Assembly (NCBI GenBank): GCA_030220185.1
Contig: JASPKZ010005706.1
Span: 124,001 to 188,000 of the forward strand
Source: Diploptera punctata
Taxonomy: Eukaryota > Arthropoda > Insecta > Blattodea > Blaberidae
Length of the DNA: 64,000 bases
Direction of reading: 5' to 3'
The notes under the pieces were generated by a model. The model saw only the letters and a list, made by a program, of their open reading frames with translations, was not told the DNA's origin and did no database searches. The translations under genes were made by a program, and so were the position numbers. Position 1 is the stretch's first letter. The number at the start of each line of letters is the position of its first letter. Of this stretch, positions 42,096 to 53,697 are shown piece by piece.

Positions 42096-43650
42096 TTTGT
42101 TCTTTTTTGCTATAACAGGTTTTTACTTAGGTCTCATTTTCGTTAACATAAACCAGTAATATTTCACATACACTCATAGGTTTTAATTTAAATTGCTAAC
42201 TAAACTCACACTGACCTTATATCTGTCCTTTTTGTTTATAATTTATCCTTAGTTAGGTTGAATTTCGGTAAGTTAGCTTTTAAGACATTGCGACTCATTG
42301 TATAGTAATGTTTGAATTGCGCGGACGAAGGGATCTCGCATTATTAGTGGATGGAAAAATTGCGATTTGCCGACTCGCGAGTTGAAGACCCGCGAAGAAC
42401 TTTCAATTCGAAGGTTCTCTACGCCTCCACTCTCCATGTCAAAAAAGTTCGATGTCAGAAGCTTCCATACTAGAAAAATCTCGATTGGAATCCGAGAAAT
42501 TGTCTGTACAAACTGTTGCCAGGATCGAGAGCGAGTTGTGATGTGACAGCGATACAGTGAACTGAAATCGGAAGAAATTGCGCCAATTGGAATCATCAAT
42601 GACTGGAAATAATTGTGCGATGAATAAACTGTAAAACAAGATTAATTATTACAGCAAGTTGTATGTAAAGTGTCACTAAAAGTGTATGTGAATCAAATAA
42701 AGTTACTCTGAAAGTTTTATGCGAACATCTGTTGTTTTTATTGAATGAAAACAAGGTGACGACAACCCGCCAGTAGCGCGCGGCAATATCGTCTACTGGG
42801 AAACTGGTATTTTCAGCATTTCTTAAAGTTAATATAGCTCCTAACAGTATGTGACATTACTGGAATAATGTAAATAATTTCGCAGATGTTTAGAAAATGA
42901 CATTCGCAAAAAATGTGTATTTAAACACTAACATCCCTATTAATACCACTGATGATACATTTTGAATTTAGATGGCTTTGATTTTCATGTTTATAAGGAA
43001 TATCCCGTTAGGGGATAGTGGTTGGGGATTGGGATGTTTCCCACATATCCCTACGTTTTACCTATCTTAGTCCTATCTTAGTTTCATTTGAACTATTCAG
43101 ATTGAACTAAATGTTGCTTGACAAAAATAATTATCACTCTGGGTATTTGAATTTAACACCCAACAGCATTAGAAGGTAGCCAATACGTTTATTTTTCTTT
43201 AAGTTTCCAGAAGAAGAGAAACATATATTTGAAAATCGTTGATTTCGTATTTATATAGCACTTTTGGTATAATTTTCGCGTTTTGAGCCGATTCGCATTT
43301 TGTTGTATTTTGAAAAATCGTCAAAAAGCGGTTTACCGGTCGTGAAAATGAATATATAATAGTAAAAGTCTTTACGAGTATTTTGCTTTATATGGCATTT
43401 GCGAAAAATCACACACTTGTGTATACCTCACCGGACACAGAATGAGTGTTTTAAAGTTATTTTGACAAGAATAACTATGTACACATGGTTCCGGCCCTGT
43501 AGTGGTAGTGATGGGTAGGGCAGAGTCTCCCCTTATGCAGAGGAAGTCTGCCACTTCCTGGCTGCTTTAGGGTCTTAAATGCTCTCTTCAGCCCTGGATG
43601 TATCTAGTTCGATAATTATAATTATGTTCTTAGATTCCCTCCAACGTCCC
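42096..43650. other. Unassigned region, partly GC-richer (42280-42620)
   Basis: From 42280 to 42620 the base composition rises and several frames are open for 60-100 codons (for example SEASILEKSRLESEKLSVQT on plus), followed by AATAAA at 42698 and GAAAACAAGGTGACGACAAC. This could be the edge of an LTR element (R/U5-like end and leader) or a 5' exon. I find no paired LTR, primer-binding site or gag/pol motif. The remainder to 43650 shows nothing. Confidence 0.25.
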
Positions 43651-43657
43651 AGAGCGA

Positions 43658-43961
43658 ATGTCCCAGCAAGATGACAGTTCACGATCTCCGAAATCACTCC
43701 AGACAAAGGATGCCCGTCACCAATACTCCCGCCAGCCATCTGAGAACGCCAAGAGGAAGACCGCAGGCGCCGCTCACTCCCCGAGGAGGCGAGGGCGTAA
43801 TCCTCCCCCCCCCCCGCTCCGGAGGCACAGCACCCTACAAGAAAAACGACCCTTTTCAGGTTAATCTGAGTGTTTACGAAATTTTTAATTTTGAAAATAA
43901 AATTAAAAATATAAAATACAATTTGAGAATTTATAATTTACAATTTACTGGTGGAAATTAG
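43658..43961 (+). other. Pro/Arg-rich open stretch, origin unknown
   Basis: GC-rich patch at 43650-43860 with two overlapping plus frames of 68 and 96 codons (one with RRRGRNPPPPPLRRHS). A run of ten C's separates the readings. Composition alone could explain the openness. A gag-like remnant is possible but unproven. The stretch GGAAAACCACCGAAAACCTT at 43993-44012 recalls a common insect repeat. Confidence 0.2.
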
Positions 43962-44012
43962 GGGACCAGTCCGACATTTGCCTATGCGCTAAGGAAAACC
44001 ACCGAAAACCTT

Positions 44013-44699
44013 AGCAGAGTGGTTTGAATTTAATAAAATTTAAGATTTAAAAATTAAGATTAAAAGAGTAGAATCATATAAAATTTAACAACATTTATGT
44101 CGATATGATCAGCTTCTACGGCTCTAAGGCGTATAGCCGGCGGAATCACCGTTATAAAGAACGTTAGTTTAGGTTTGTCCATGATCATCGTCGAAGTTAG
44201 GTATGCAGTCTATGAAGATAGTGCGCTCTACGTGATCCAGCTCAAGAATAATGGCTAGGGCCCAGATTTTTATGAAATATCTTTTTTATGAGTTTCAGAG
44301 ACGATGCAGATTATTAATTAAGTGCATTGTGCAATAAATATGTTAGATATATGAGGTTTTTATAGGTCGTTAAAATGCATTTTTCACTTTATTTGATAAA
44401 GTCGATTTACAAATTTTATTTATTTTAGGTCATATTATTTATCTTTCGTACTTTTATACGTCAGTTTTTAAATAATCTATGGTTAAATATTTTTTTTATC
44501 TTGTTTTTTGTGTTCAGGCAAGTCAGTGAGAAATCACGTGCATTGCCTCAATCTAACGTGAAACCACAGTGCTCTGACTCCACGTGGATTGATTCGGGAC
44601 TTTCCCTTCAATGCGCGAATCTTTCGGTTTGTAATATTTCCGTTTGTCTCACGAGAATAGTGTTTCTGTATGGTTGTGTTGATTTTCGTGCAGTGCAAA
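44013..44699. other. Flank of a hAT copy, otherwise unassigned
   Basis: No clear repeat or gene. 44100-44275 is less AT-rich with short open frames on both strands. The DNA from about 44500 to 44699 is probably the 5' leader of the hAT element. Confidence 0.3.
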
Positions 44700-45206
44700 A
44701 TGCCAAAACAAAAATTGGCTAGTGCTCTCCGTTTAATACAGTATGTAACAGAATTCGGTGTACAAGTATTTTCTACTGAAGGGAGTGTATTATTTTGCAA
44801 GGTGTGCGAAATTAAAGTTGCTGCAGATAAACGTGTCACGGTACATCAACATATCGGGCACGAGAAACATTTGCGGCTTCTTAAAAATGTGAACAAAAGA
44901 AAAGTGACTCAATTACTGTTAAAACAAACTGCTCCCACATCATGTAGCAAGTCATCTCTATTTTTAAAGAATTTTGTGAAGTGTTTGTCAGTGCAAATAT
45001 TCAACTAGAAAAATTAAAAAATTCTAAACAACGTGATTTCCTTGAACGCCATATGTTCCTGACGAATCAACATTGCGTAAAAACTATTTAATAAAATGTT
45101 ATGAAGACACATTAAACCATATAAAACCGTGTTAGTTGACAACCGCCGATCGTTCACTTTTGATAACTTATGGATGACCATGGTGGTGTATTGCAATGCC
45201 ACCTAA
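44700..45206 (+). pseudogene. hAT transposase, internally deleted (BED finger fused to C-terminus)
   Basis: The ATG at 44700 begins MPKQKLASALRLIQYVTEFG. A zinc finger of BED type follows (FCKVCEIKV...HQHIGHEKH), then a run leading to LERHMFLTNQHCVKT and YEDTLNHIK-like sequence. Without the catalytic RNase H-like core it passes directly into a C-terminal dimerisation motif (VLVDNRRSFTFDNL). Compare LSDRRHKLTTEHLEQYLIV in the copy at 52.0 kb. An in-frame TAG at 45006 and frame changes after it complete the inactivation. The BED part resembles CGGBP1-like hAT-derived proteins. Confidence 0.65.
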
Positions 45207-45401
45207 GGTATGTTTTTTTAGTTAATAAATTTTCATGTTAGTTTAATAGAAATGAGATTGACGTAGTGATAATTATTATTTTTTAAATCATTTTATATTA
45301 CTACTAAGAAGAGGAATTGCTTTAGAATAGTTACACCAATCATTAATAATCATTATTTTTCTTAGACCATTTCTAATTAATAAATTAATAGTTATTAGTT
45401 A

Positions 45402-46059
45402 ATGAGGGAAATTTTGAGGAATTGGCTGAATTCAAATACCTAGGAACAATAATCACAAATAGGAATGAGATGCACAAAGAAATTAAACATAGGCTCAATT
45501 CTGGAAATGCATGCTATTATGCATTGCAGAGACTTTTGATGTCCCAACTCCTTTCAAAAAACGTTAAGCTGAAAATATATAAAACTATTATTCTACCAGT
45601 TATATTATATGGGTGCGAAACATGGACTCTTACTTTAAGGGAGGAAAGGAGATTACGAGTATTTGAGAATAAAGTTCTTAGGAAAATTTTTGGACCAAAG
45701 AGAGATGAACAGACAGGTGAATGGAGAAGACTACATAACAATGAACTACATGGTCTTTATAGGAAGCCAGATATAATAAGAATAGTTAAGTCCCGTAGAC
45801 TGCGATGGGCAGGACATGTTGCGCGTATGGGGAATGAAAGACGTGCATGGAAACTTCTTGTAGGAAAGCCAGAAGGAAAACGCCCAGTTGGTAGACCAAG
45901 AATGAGGTGGGAGAACAACATTAACTATGATTTGAGGGAAGTAGATTATACAGGGAATGATTGGAAAGCATTAGCTCAGGATAGGGATGAATGGAGAGCT
46001 TATGTCCGTGCGGCCATGAACCTACGGGTTCGATAGTGCCAGTGAGTAAGTAAGTAAGT
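45402..46059 (+). pseudogene. RTE-like LINE, 5'-truncated, open reading frame, target duplication
   Basis: 15-bp direct repeats AATAGTTATTAGTTA at 45387-45401 and 46060-46074 bracket it. It starts at the EFKYLGTIITN motif and stays open for 204 codons to YVRAAMNLRVR, TAG and the tail GCCAGTGAGTAAGTAAGTAA. The undamaged frame and exact duplications show it is young. It is a 3' fragment without RT catalytic residues, so it has no activity of its own. Confidence 0.9.
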
Positions 46060-46189
46060 AATAGTTATTAGTTATTACCAAATTTATAATTTTCATTAGG
46101 TCATTTTTTTACACATTTAGGTAATTTTAAGAGAATATTATATAAGTCATTTTTAAACATTTTAAGCTCATAAACATCCGGGTCCTAGT

Positions 46190-46565
46190 AATGACTATTG
46201 AGCTGGGTTCGGATACTAGTTCTTGGTTGACTTTATCAATAAGTTCATTGATAATATGTATGACGTTTGAACTCTCTTGTTTTTGTTGTTTTCGCTTCCA
46301 TAGCAGTCTGAATGCTAGCGGTAGCGTATTTTGATTCGTGTGTGGATCCGAACACACACAGGTCCTCGGTTTGCGAGGCCTTTGTTTTCCGGGTCCTACG
46401 TGGCCTGGAATTTTTCTTAGCTTCTGCTGGAGTGGCATCGCCGAATTTGGTCTAGTCCTATCTTAGGTCTTACCGTTATCAGATTGAGGAGCGGCTGGCT
46501 CGACTCTCACTAAAGTACGAGTATTTTGTCTCATGGCAGCAGGAGCGGGCTCTACTGGTACTGCT
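46190..46565 (-). other. Candidate coding segment, Pro/Ala-rich then basic, unknown
   Basis: On the minus strand one frame reads AVPVEPAPAAMRQNTRTLVR then VEPAAPQSDNG and meets a donor-like AACG|GTAAGA at about 46470. About 30 bp further a second frame reads GDATPAEAKKNSRPRRTRKT and stays open to a stop near 46250. The two halves are plausible protein but in different frames. A missed intron, a frameshift or chance could explain this. No family recognised. Confidence 0.25.
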
Positions 46566-46737
46566 GAGACTGTTGGGTCGTCGCTTTAGCTGGTTCTGGC
46601 AATATTTTTACAGGAAATTATAAGGAAATAAACTTAAAAAAATCCACTCTGAATCTTTGGGAGGGGAGACGTTAGTAACACTGTCCCCCCCCAACTAAAA
46701 CACTGAATAATACTGTGTGTACAGTAAAATAATGTAA

Positions 46738-46960
46738 GTAAAGTAATCCCACTACAGGCCTCGGGAGGCCCTTGGGGTAGTAGGAGGTTAAGGCTCCCAC
46801 TTTTTCTAGACAATCGGCACTTGATGTCAGCCGGGTTGTCAGCCCTGCGTGACGGCCGCCTTTACCCCCAGAACAAGCGTCTGGTACTCATTTCCGTTAG
46901 AGGCTGAGTCGACCCCAGGGCCATAGTGCCGCCAGAATGTTTTGGTCAGTTTAAAAATCC
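46738..46960 (-). mobile_element. SINE-1 copy, head missing, perfect target duplication
   Basis: Identical 13-bp repeats TAAAATAATGTAA at 46725-46737 and 46961-46973 flank a SINE-1 that ends at AGTTTAAAAATCC and so lacks the whole tRNA-like head. Because the duplications are intact, the loss happened during insertion (5' truncation). Confidence 0.9.
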
Positions 46961-46973
46961 TAAAATAATGTAA

Positions 46974-48840
46974 CAAGCACAAAAAAAAAAAGAACGCACT
47001 GTACAGTATACAACGCTACAATATTGTGACAAACTCGAGGTGAAAAATGCGGTATCTACTTGCTTTCCGCTCTCTGTCTCTCTGAATTGCTGGTGTCGAA
47101 TGATGCGTAGTATTTCTGCTGGGAAACCTCTCCGCTACAATCGTGCATCAACCATTGTCATCAACTTTGCCGTATGCAAGCAGCATATAGGTCATTTCGA
47201 ATATTTGTGAACTAACGGGTACATGTCGTAATGATGTGGATACACAACACAAACTACGGAATTAGTATGCGAACAATGGACTGTGAGGGATGTGGCACAT
47301 ACAGAGAAAGTTACGGCGCAGTTCGTCAATCAACCTAATGGGTTGCATAACTATTAGGACTCCAAAAACAATCCGATTAAAATGTTATGCCCCACAGCGA
47401 CAAAACTATGGATTTTTAGACATTGGTTCCCTCTTTTTTTTAACGACTATTTAACTCATAGACCGATAATTTTGCCTCTTCCTGTTGATAATTTTGTCTC
47501 TTCTGTTCATAATGAGAGATATATCAGCAAATTAATTGACAAGGATATCGATTGAACAATGTACGATCGATATGGTACAGCAAGAAATACCAAAAGAAAA
47601 AAAAATTAGAAAAGAAAAAAAAAGTTAGTTCTGTTGCTCTAAAAAAAATATTAAGTGTTGTATAACGAATCTGCATTATTGTTAATAGTTATTTCTCATA
47701 CAATCATCTGTTATTGATTTTTCTCAAGCCCAAAGAGATTTAACAGTAATGATATGCAATTTATAACTATACAGCCGGCTTAGAAATCGTCCGTAAGTAA
47801 GATCGGAATATACAACCTCATAATTTGGTAAATATTAAACATTATAATTATTTTTTAGCTTCTGATGTATTATTCGCTAGACAGTCACTCCAAATCCAAC
47901 GCGAAATTTTTCATTAGACAAAATCACGACCTCATGTTAGATTGCTGTTTATAATTTATCGTTCCACCCACCCACCCAATAGCAGTTAGTCACTCGTTCT
48001 CCACCTGTGATTCCCGAGCGTGTCTTGGTCACTCTGTGTGGGTTCGTGATGTGCGAATAGGAGCCAGAGCAGGTTTTTTTCTGGAATTTGTCCCGTTTCC
48101 TCTGCCAAAAGTGTGCCTCTGGATGGTTGGACAGGCTTTTTTTATTTATTTATTTTTATTTCCTTTAGGATATAAAAATTTAAAAAGAAAACCATCGCTA
48201 ATGTATTTTACAGGAACTCGGAATTCTACCTATTATGGAGAACCAAAACGGATCGCTCGCCGCCAACTCTTAAGTGATGCAGAGATTTCCATCTATCTAT
48301 CTATCCTAAAAATAAACAGACCTGTTCAACCGGCATTCTCGTATATCACAGACCTTTAATAAGTGGAGTCTCATTTCATCTCATCCCTCGACCTGGCATT
48401 ACGGCGACAGGAGTAGAGGATTTACTTTTACTGAATAGTTTTATTTTGATTAGTGTTCGACATTTAATAATCCACGTATGCAAGTTGTAAATTAAAAAAA
48501 AAAAAAAGGCACGAAGTTGTTTTTCTTAGACTCTACTAAAAGGATAGAAAATGGTTAAGTGAAGAGTATAAAATGTTGGCAATTTGTATGTCAAAATTTA
48601 TAGTGCAGGATCGGCAAAAAAACATATTAAAGAATTACATAAATTCCGTAGCACTAGTATTGCAAAACTTGCCAAGTGCAGTGAAAACTAATACTCAAGA
48701 TTATTTCGTATTTCATAATTAGGGAAAGGATTTATATTTACCAAAAGTTAATATTGCAACACAGATTATGTTATGTAAATTGAACCTCCTTTTGTTTTTT
48801 TATACAAAAGTCTTCTTCATCCAACCAAGTCTTAGGCCTA
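46974..48840. other. Unassigned region
   Basis: No recurring repeat family recognised. The 107-codon plus ORF at 48036-48359 has a hydrophobic middle (FFIYLFLFPLG) and a TATC repeat near its end. I do not consider it supported. A poly(A)-rich stretch lies at 48493-48507. Confidence 0.4.
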
Positions 48841-48849
48841 TAGGCCTGT

Positions 48850-49430
48850 TACGATCTCACTGATAAATTTTGTATTCAGCGTTTCCTTGGACGGCCCAGA
48901 GATCTCATCCCTGTTGGACAGGGAACTCTTTCTGACTCATTCGTCGCAAATGATTAACCCAGTTGTTCCGGTATATAAGTATGTATTCAATGACCTGTTC
49001 TAAACGTAGTTCCTTCAAGATATCATTGCGTTTGTGATCCCATTTGGTATATCGTGCTGTATGTCTCATGGATCTCATTTCACTAGAAGTTATCCTGTTC
49101 TCTTCTCCTTTCCTCAAAGTCCGTTCCTCACTGCCGTAGCAAAGTGCAGATCATGCTAAGGTTTTGTATAACCGCATTCTGGTATCTTTCTGGACTGGCA
49201 AAGCTTTCATTACTGAATGTATTATTCCCATGGTTTTATTAAAATTAATAATTTTATTTGCTATGTCTTTCAGCCAAATATGTTAATGTATATCCAAGAT
49301 AGGTAAATGAATTTTAGTCTTTCCAGTATTTTTGAATCTGTACAAACTTTGCTACGTACAGGGTATTTTCCTTGAAAAGCCATTACTTTTGTATTCTCTG
49401 TACTGTTTTTCATGTTATATTTGAATATAT
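48850..49430 (-). pseudogene. LINE-A type fragment (C-terminal half)
   Basis: Minus strand: KAMAFQGKYPVRS-like, then ...LGIH-like decay, RKGEENRITSSEMRSMRHTA, RYTKWDHKRNDILKELRLE and NNWVNHLRRMSQKEFP. It matches the block RRGDESRIKSNEM / TKWDHKRNEIMEEL of LINE-A at 2.5-3.1 kb. It extends to the INTENTK-like MAFQGK motif near 49375. Confidence 0.6.
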
Positions 49431-49687
49431 AATTTAAATTTATAATTTTAATTTTATTTTAATTTATTTTTTAATTCATCATTTAATTTATTTATAATTA
49501 ATTTTAAATGTATAATTTTACATATAAATATATTTATATTCAAAAGTAACATACGAATATCAAGTTACTGTTTTTAGATCCTATAATAAACATTCTTGAA
49601 GTTTTTAAAGTTATATTTATAATATTTGAAGAGAAACATTATATATTTATAAAACTGCAAATAATTTTATTTTCAATTGCTTTAAGA
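49431..49687. other. Extremely AT-rich stretch
   Basis: Short iterations of TATAATTTAAATTTA-like words; no other feature. Confidence 0.5.
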
Positions 49688-49995
49688 AACAGTCCCACGC
49701 CGTAACCGAGTGGTTTAAGGCATGAGCTACGGGACTTGCGCTGATTCAAGTCCCCAATGGGGGAATAAATTATCTCGTGGAATTTCGGCCAGTATGGGAC
49801 CGGTGCCCACCCAGCATCGTGAGGGTAGCTACAATCGCTCTCCAGGTTCAGAAAACCAATTATAACTGGGGGACTTAACATGCTACCACATGTCACTCCT
49901 ATAAATATTGGCTAGATGATCGTCCATCTCTGTAAAGTACAGCAGCCGACTGGTGGCCCAAGAGACTTCTAGGTCTGTTGCGCCATAGAGTTTTT
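49688..49995 (+). mobile_element. SINE-3 copy
   Basis: Head CCCACGCCGTAACCGAGTGG and GATTCAAGTCCCCAATGGG, body GGACCGGTGCCCACCCAGCA, GACATGTCACTCC-like and the end CTTCTAGGTCTGTTGCGCC. The tail after CATAGAG is eroded. Confidence 0.8.
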
Positions 49996-50139
49996 TTAAG
50001 AAACAAGTCTTACTACTCATTATACTAAAGAGCATATATTTATTATTATTTTATATTACGCATAAATATGTGTAAGAAATACTTCCCGCAGAAATGATTA
50101 AATTGGGTCAGGAATACGATGAGTCGTTTTCCGCATTCA

Positions 50140-50174
<35 letters not shown>
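50140..50174. repeat. (TA)n microsatellite
   Basis: Uninterrupted TA units. Similar runs lie at 38455-38487 and 56432-56480. Confidence 0.95.
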
Positions 50175-50178
<4 letters not shown>

Positions 50179-50399
50179 AGGCTATAAGGGTATATTAGTC
50201 ATTTGTAGTTCATGAAAGTGAGTTACGTAGTCCCCCACAGTCAACAAATAATGTGAACAGGATTCTACTATGATCAGTTGGTAATGTAATGATAGAAACC
50301 GGATTATATGCATTTGCATGTTTAGACCTTTTCACCTGTTATTGCGTATTTTAACTAAAAATTAGTGATAACACATATTTTCTCGCTATATTTACAACA

Positions 50400-50694
50400 T
50401 TTTAAAATATCTGTGTTGTTTTACAATGAACATTTTCGAAACCATCAAAAGTGTAGTAATTTCAATAATGCAGATGCAGTTTCTCAGTGCAAGGAATCAT
50501 TTACACACATTGCTGTGATTAGCACTCATTTTTCCCATATGCCTGCAACTATTAAAAGCTTGGAACTCAAGGTTTGGCGTTGATTGAATCTATTTAGTTA
50601 ATGGATAAACTGAACTCCTTATTGCCGGAGGTATTCCCAAGCAAACTTAAGGAAAAGTTTGAAAGCATTTTGAACGATAACCCAGGCTTTTTAA
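50400..50694 (+). pseudogene. hAT transposase fragment, part 1 (split copy)
   Basis: QCKESFTHIAVISTHFSHMP and ATIKSLEL, then after a frame change MDKLNSLLPEVFPSKLKEKF and NDNPGF. These correspond to the region shortly before the C-terminal dimerisation domain of CGGBP1-like hAT transposases. The reading is cut by the Helitron at 50695 and continues at 51999. Confidence 0.55.
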
Positions 50695-51998
50695 TCTAAT
50701 ATATAAAAACGAATGTTGTTGTTTGTACTTATGCGCGGCCATACCGTTGATCCAATTATGATGGGGCTTTTTGCAAAATGTTCAGGAGATTCCCGGGATG
50801 AACATAGGTTATTAGAGAGTTGTGATACTCAACTCCTACACTCTTAAAAATCGCCCTTTGTAGTGGAAAACGTGAAAAAAAAAGCTCATTGGACGCTTAA
50901 ATGGCTTACGCTGCCTAAACTATAACAAATACACAAAACTAATGTACACAGAATTGAATATATCAAAAAGCTCCACAAAAAAAAGTCCGCGACAGCATAT
51001 GTTTATCTCTTACGGATAATTCACAATAACCATTTTTGTCTTTTATTGATGCCAAGAGGATCGAGACAAGTACGTAGATTCCTGTGCAAGCATAGCAGCA
51101 TATGGCGGGTATTCTTTTACGGATAACTCATAATAACGAATTTTGCTTTTAGCTCATTTATGCCAAGAAGATCGAGATAAGTAGATTCCCGGGCAACGCC
51201 GGGTAATCAGCACGGGGAATCTTAAAATAATTACGATATGCATTTATAATTATTTTTTTTCATTTTATTTATTCAACTAATCATAAGAAATACATTAATT
51301 TTTGTCTTTCAGTTCATTTGTGACAAGAGGATCGGGACGAGTAGATTCCGGACAACGCCGGGTAAACAGCATGGAGTATCTAAAAATTATTACGATATAA
51401 ATGTTTCCTTCTGCTTATTCAACTAAACATAAAATACATTAATTTTCGTATTTTAGCTCAGTTATTTCAAGAAGATCGGGATAAGTAGATTCCCGGGCAA
51501 CGCCGGTTAATCAGCACGGAATATCTAAAAAAAATATAAATTTATAATTATTTTTCCTTCCACTTATTGAACTAAACATAAAAGCACATTAATTTTCATT
51601 TATTTAGACGTAGCACCGCACGCCGGGTATTAGATAATTCCGATTGAGGGTCTTTTCCACTTTTCAGCGGTTGCCCTTTTACCAGCCGGCTGCTGTCCCT
51701 TCAGATCCACATGTGTAAATCACAGAGGTGGATGATCAACAGCCAGTGTAGGGGTGACATGTGGTTAGCATGTCGAGTCCCCCAGCCGTTATAGCTGGTT
51801 CCTCAACCTGGAGCCGCTACTTATTGTAGCTACCCAATTGCCTCACGATGCTGGGTGGGCACCGGTCCCATACTGGCCGAAATACCATGAGAAAATTTCT
51901 TCCCCCATGGAGACTCGAACCAGCGCAAGTCCCGTAGCTCTTCGCCAAGGCTTCCTACCTTAACCGCTCGGCTACGGCGCGGGACTGGTATTAGCTAA
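50695..51998 (+). mobile_element. Helitron, non-autonomous, with a nested SINE-3
   Basis: Starts TCTAATATATAAAAACGAAT after A. The end GGTATTAGCTAA (51987-51998) is followed by T, fitting A-TC...CTRR-T. The 3' hairpin region (GACGTAGCACCGCACGCC) is at about 51607. Between 51639 and 51986 a SINE-3 interrupts the last bases. The interior has several diverged tandem units built on CAAGAGGATCG / GTAGATTCCCGGGCAACGCC / ACGGATAACTCA. Same family as 36976-37941. Confidence 0.7.
51639..51986 (-). mobile_element. SINE-3 copy nested in a Helitron 3' end
   Basis: 13-bp duplications with one difference, GGTATTAGATAAT at 51626-51638 and GGTATTAGCTAAT at 51987-51999, show the exact insertion. It is full length: tRNA-like head at the right (CCGCTCGGCTACGGCGCGGG), 3' end at the left. 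Confidence 0.8.
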
Positions 51999-52260
51999 TA
52001 GTTTTATAAATGGGATGGGCGAGCTTTTGCCAGAAGTAATAAGTGCCAAAATAGCACCCAAATTCAAATACTGCCCAATTACTTCCGTTGACGTAGAACG
52101 GTCCTTTTCTGTTTATAAACATATTTTGAGCGATCGAAGACACAAGCTTACTACCGAACATTTGGAACAGTACCTCATCGTTTGTGTTTACAATAGTAGC
52201 AAAAGGTTGAATATTTTAATTTGTAAACAATATGTTTGTTTGCCTGATACTGATTGTTAA
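51999..52260 (+). pseudogene. hAT transposase fragment, part 2: C-terminal dimerisation domain
   Basis: KFKYCPITSVDVERSFSVYK and LSDRRHKLTTEHLEQYLIVC form the conserved hAT C-terminal domain (Dimer_Tnp_hAT type). It is open to a TAA at 52258-52260. Together with 50400-50694 it made one reading before the Helitron inserted. Confidence 0.7.
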
Positions 52261-52270
52261 TTTATCATTT

Positions 52271-52959
52271 ATCATAAGTAATGCCACGAGTGATTTCCAA
52301 TTTATCTAGAGAATTTGGAAATCAAGAGTGGCATTTGTTAGGACTATTTAACGAATAAAATTAAGCTGTTTACTCACAAATCATTATTTAAATATAGTTA
52401 TTTTAAAATATTTATATATTTAATATAAACGGCGATGTTTGAAAAGAATGAGAAACGTTTGTTATGCTTCATTTGTTCATCACTGCAACCAGATCATATT
52501 ATTTATTGCCAAAGGATCGCAATATTGTAAGAATTCACCCTAGTGGAGAAAAAATGAAACACATCAAACTGTTTATAACCAACTTATTAATTAATTCCTG
52601 ATGTCCTATGACGTAAATTATATTTTTTTGGAACTTAAATTCCTGGGAAATAATACGTTTAAGAAAGTGCAAACCGTGGTTTCTTTTTATTGTGGTATAA
52701 TCAAGTACTACGAATGCTTTTCTATTATATCACCGCAAGCAGTATCTGTTTAGATTCGTGCACTATATATACAGTCTGGTAGCCGTATTTCTTGGAGAAT
52801 CAATCAGTACAGAATGTTAAAAAGGAGGAGCTTGATTTTAAAGTGATAAAATTAAAATGATAAAATCGAGGTAAAAAACGATTGTGATTGGTTGTAAATC
52901 AAAATTCATTGAAATGTGATTGGTCATTGACTCCCATTTGGGGCATGGGTTAAATAGTC
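52271..52959 (-). repeat. Hairpin-bearing repeat family, copy C
   Basis: From CATAAGTAATGCCACGAGTG to GGGGCATGGGTTAAATAGTC. The palindrome has lost its centre (ATTTATCTAGAGAATTTGG only). TATA (TATATATACAGTCTGGTAG) is conserved with copy B. It begins directly after the hAT fragment and is inverted relative to copy D. Confidence 0.65.
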
Positions 52960-53697
52960 AGTGATAAATGATAATATTAATAAATAGATAATAAAAATAC
53001 TAATTATTATGTCAATTTAGAAATAAAATATCTAATAAAGTAATCATTATATGTTTTTATTATTTGGTATTGCATATATTGACATTTTTCATGCATATTT
53101 CGGGCTTGCTATGTTGCATATAATCCGGTTTCTAGTAATGACATTTGAATAAGCCTATACGGTATTGTAGTGATATAGATTACATTAAAGAGGAATAATA
53201 TCCGAACAAGTGTTAAAGTTGAAATGACGTTTATACGTGCTCCGTTTTTATGCATCACCATATGCGAAAATCGTAATTTACTCTTTTAAAATAGCTGTTT
53301 CCATTCTTACATCGTAGCATAGAGAGGTTTGTGACCTGCGTGTATCGAGTAGGAAATGAATATGTGATAATTACACCATACAATGTTGTTTTAGTTACAA
53401 GAGAGCTCAGAGGCAAGTTGTTTTTTTCCTGTTGATAATAAGGTTTCTGTGTTGTAAAAACATTACTAGGTAATTATTTACTTATCAACCAACAATTTTT
53501 TTTTCAAATAAACTATGAAAGGTGAACCGTTAGTTCATTTATCCATGTCAATATCAACATCAAACAGGATGTGTATATACCATTTTGGGTAACCTCATAA
53601 GAACCTATTTAATTTTTACATTGCAAATAATCAAATTTGCATAATATTTAGGTTAAAACATCTTGATTCACTCCTTTCTGACATCTAGATTAATTAA
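52960..53697. other. Spacer between inverted copies C and D
   Basis: AT-rich, no gene. It contains a segment near 53470-53540 that resembles 41350-41410. Confidence 0.4.

Noticed and set aside
42280..42780. LTR with R/U5 and leader of a Gypsy- or BEL-type element
   Set aside because: AATAAA and a leader-like end are suggestive, but no second LTR, TG...CA ends, primer site or gag/pol motif was found.
48036..48359. 107-codon plus ORF as a membrane protein gene
   Set aside because: Hydrophobic middle comes from a TTTATT-rich tract and the end from a TATC repeat; no splice or family support.
49639..49896. 85-codon minus ORF with Pro/Tyr
   Set aside because: Antisense frame of SINE-3.
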